Of a stretch of 64,000 nucleotides of DNA, positions 63,866 to 64,000 are shown one piece after another (position 1 is the first letter of the stretch; the number at the start of each line of letters is the position of its first letter). Below the pieces are notes generated by a model. That model had not been told where the DNA came from. It searched no databases and saw only the letters and a program-made list of their open reading frames with translations. The DNA comes from DATBLE01 sp963764565 (GTDB lineage: Bacteria; Actinomycetota; Thermoleophilia; Gaiellales; Gaiellaceae), in NCBI GenBank assembly GCA_963764565.1, contig CAVXTD010000008.1:248001-312000 (forward strand), written 5' to 3'. The translations under genes were made by a program, and so were the position numbers.

Positions 63866-64000
63866 TGCACAACCGCTGGCATCCCGGACATCCCCCCGAT
63901 CGCCGAGGTCGCGCCGGGAGAGGAGATCCGGCTCGAGACGGAAGAGGGCCTGGCGGGCCAGCTGACGCGCGACAGCACCCATGCCGACGCGGGTCGCCTG
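63865..64000 (+). CDS. Acetamidase/formamidase, 5' part (runs off window; frameshifted)
   Basis: ATG 63865. HNRWHP, then after one extra G near 63886, PPIAEVAPGEEIRLETEEGLAGQLTRDSTHADA, which is the N-terminal signature of the FmdA_AmdA family (HNxWHPDIPP...RDSTHAD). Hydrolyses formamide or short amides to ammonia. Only the first ~45 residues are inside the window. Confidence 0.82.
   Translation, partial: MHNRWHPGHPPDRRGRAGRGDPARDGRGPGGPADARQHPCRRGSP

Overview
The window is about 70% G+C, densely packed and rich in GTG starts and 1-4 bp overlaps (ATGA, GTGA). With F420-type luciferase-like oxidoreductases, molybdenum hydroxylase subunits, two hom/thr-linked clusters of actinobacterial type and a mycothiol-type DinB fold, it points to a high-GC actinomycete, probably class Thermoleophilia (Gaiellales-like). 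This placement is inference; no rRNA or marker gene is present. At least 25 genes are interrupted by one-base shifts, mostly in G/C runs. This looks like uncorrected sequencing or assembly error rather than decay, so I annotate those loci as single genes and give the approximate position of each shift.

Layout. 0-4.6 kb: branched-chain amino-acid-type ABC importer livKGFHM. 4.6-7.6 kb (minus): a creatinase-like protein with most metal ligands replaced and two ketopantoate-reductase-like proteins, then an EamA transporter. 8.5-13.5 kb (minus): hom-thrC-thrB continuing into a phosphotransferase, a PPOX-fold protein and a rhodanese. 13.7-17.9 kb: dinB, an HTH regulator with conserved cysteines divergent from a NirK-like copper oxidase across an 18-bp palindrome, and a radical SAM/SPASM gene. 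17.9-23.8 kb: coxS/M/L-type molybdenum hydroxylase, then formate-THF ligase and a cyclodeaminase-like protein (one-carbon metabolism).

23.8-41.1 kb is a polyamine/amine block: a PuuB-like FAD oxidase divergent from a class III aminotransferase, a diguanylate cyclase, and then a 13-gene minus-strand run holding two potABCD sets, an extra binding lipoprotein, an aldehyde dehydrogenase, a saccharopine-dehydrogenase-like enzyme, another class III aminotransferase and an internally deleted gabT. 41.1-46.2 kb: P-loop kinase, GGDEF/HD-GYP protein, F420-type oxidoreductase and an M20 amidohydrolase. 46.3-55.4 kb: an envelope-glycan or glycolipid-like cluster (flippase, P450, nucleotidyltransferase-like protein, VOC-methyltransferase fusion, UGM-like flavoprotein, GT2 and GT-C glycosyltransferases). 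55.6-59.1 kb: DadA-like flavoprotein with a palindromic in-frame insert, then an HhH-metzincin paired with a HEAT-repeat protein.

59.2-64.0 kb: tatA, a glutaredoxin-DinB gene whose first active-site cysteine codon is TGA followed by a hairpin (candidate selenoprotein), a third ketopantoate-reductase-like gene, a GarR-type dehydrogenase, an AA_synth protein, an F420-type oxidoreductase, a GAF protein and the start of an acetamidase/formamidase. No tRNA, rRNA, CRISPR array or transposase was recognised, and no gene-free stretch exceeds 300 bases; the longest (44678-44943) holds a hairpin. The strongest leads for something undescribed are the possible Sec-glutaredoxin-DinB, the HhH-metzincin/HEAT pair, and the P450/nucleotidyltransferase/VOC-methyltransferase operon behind a flippase.
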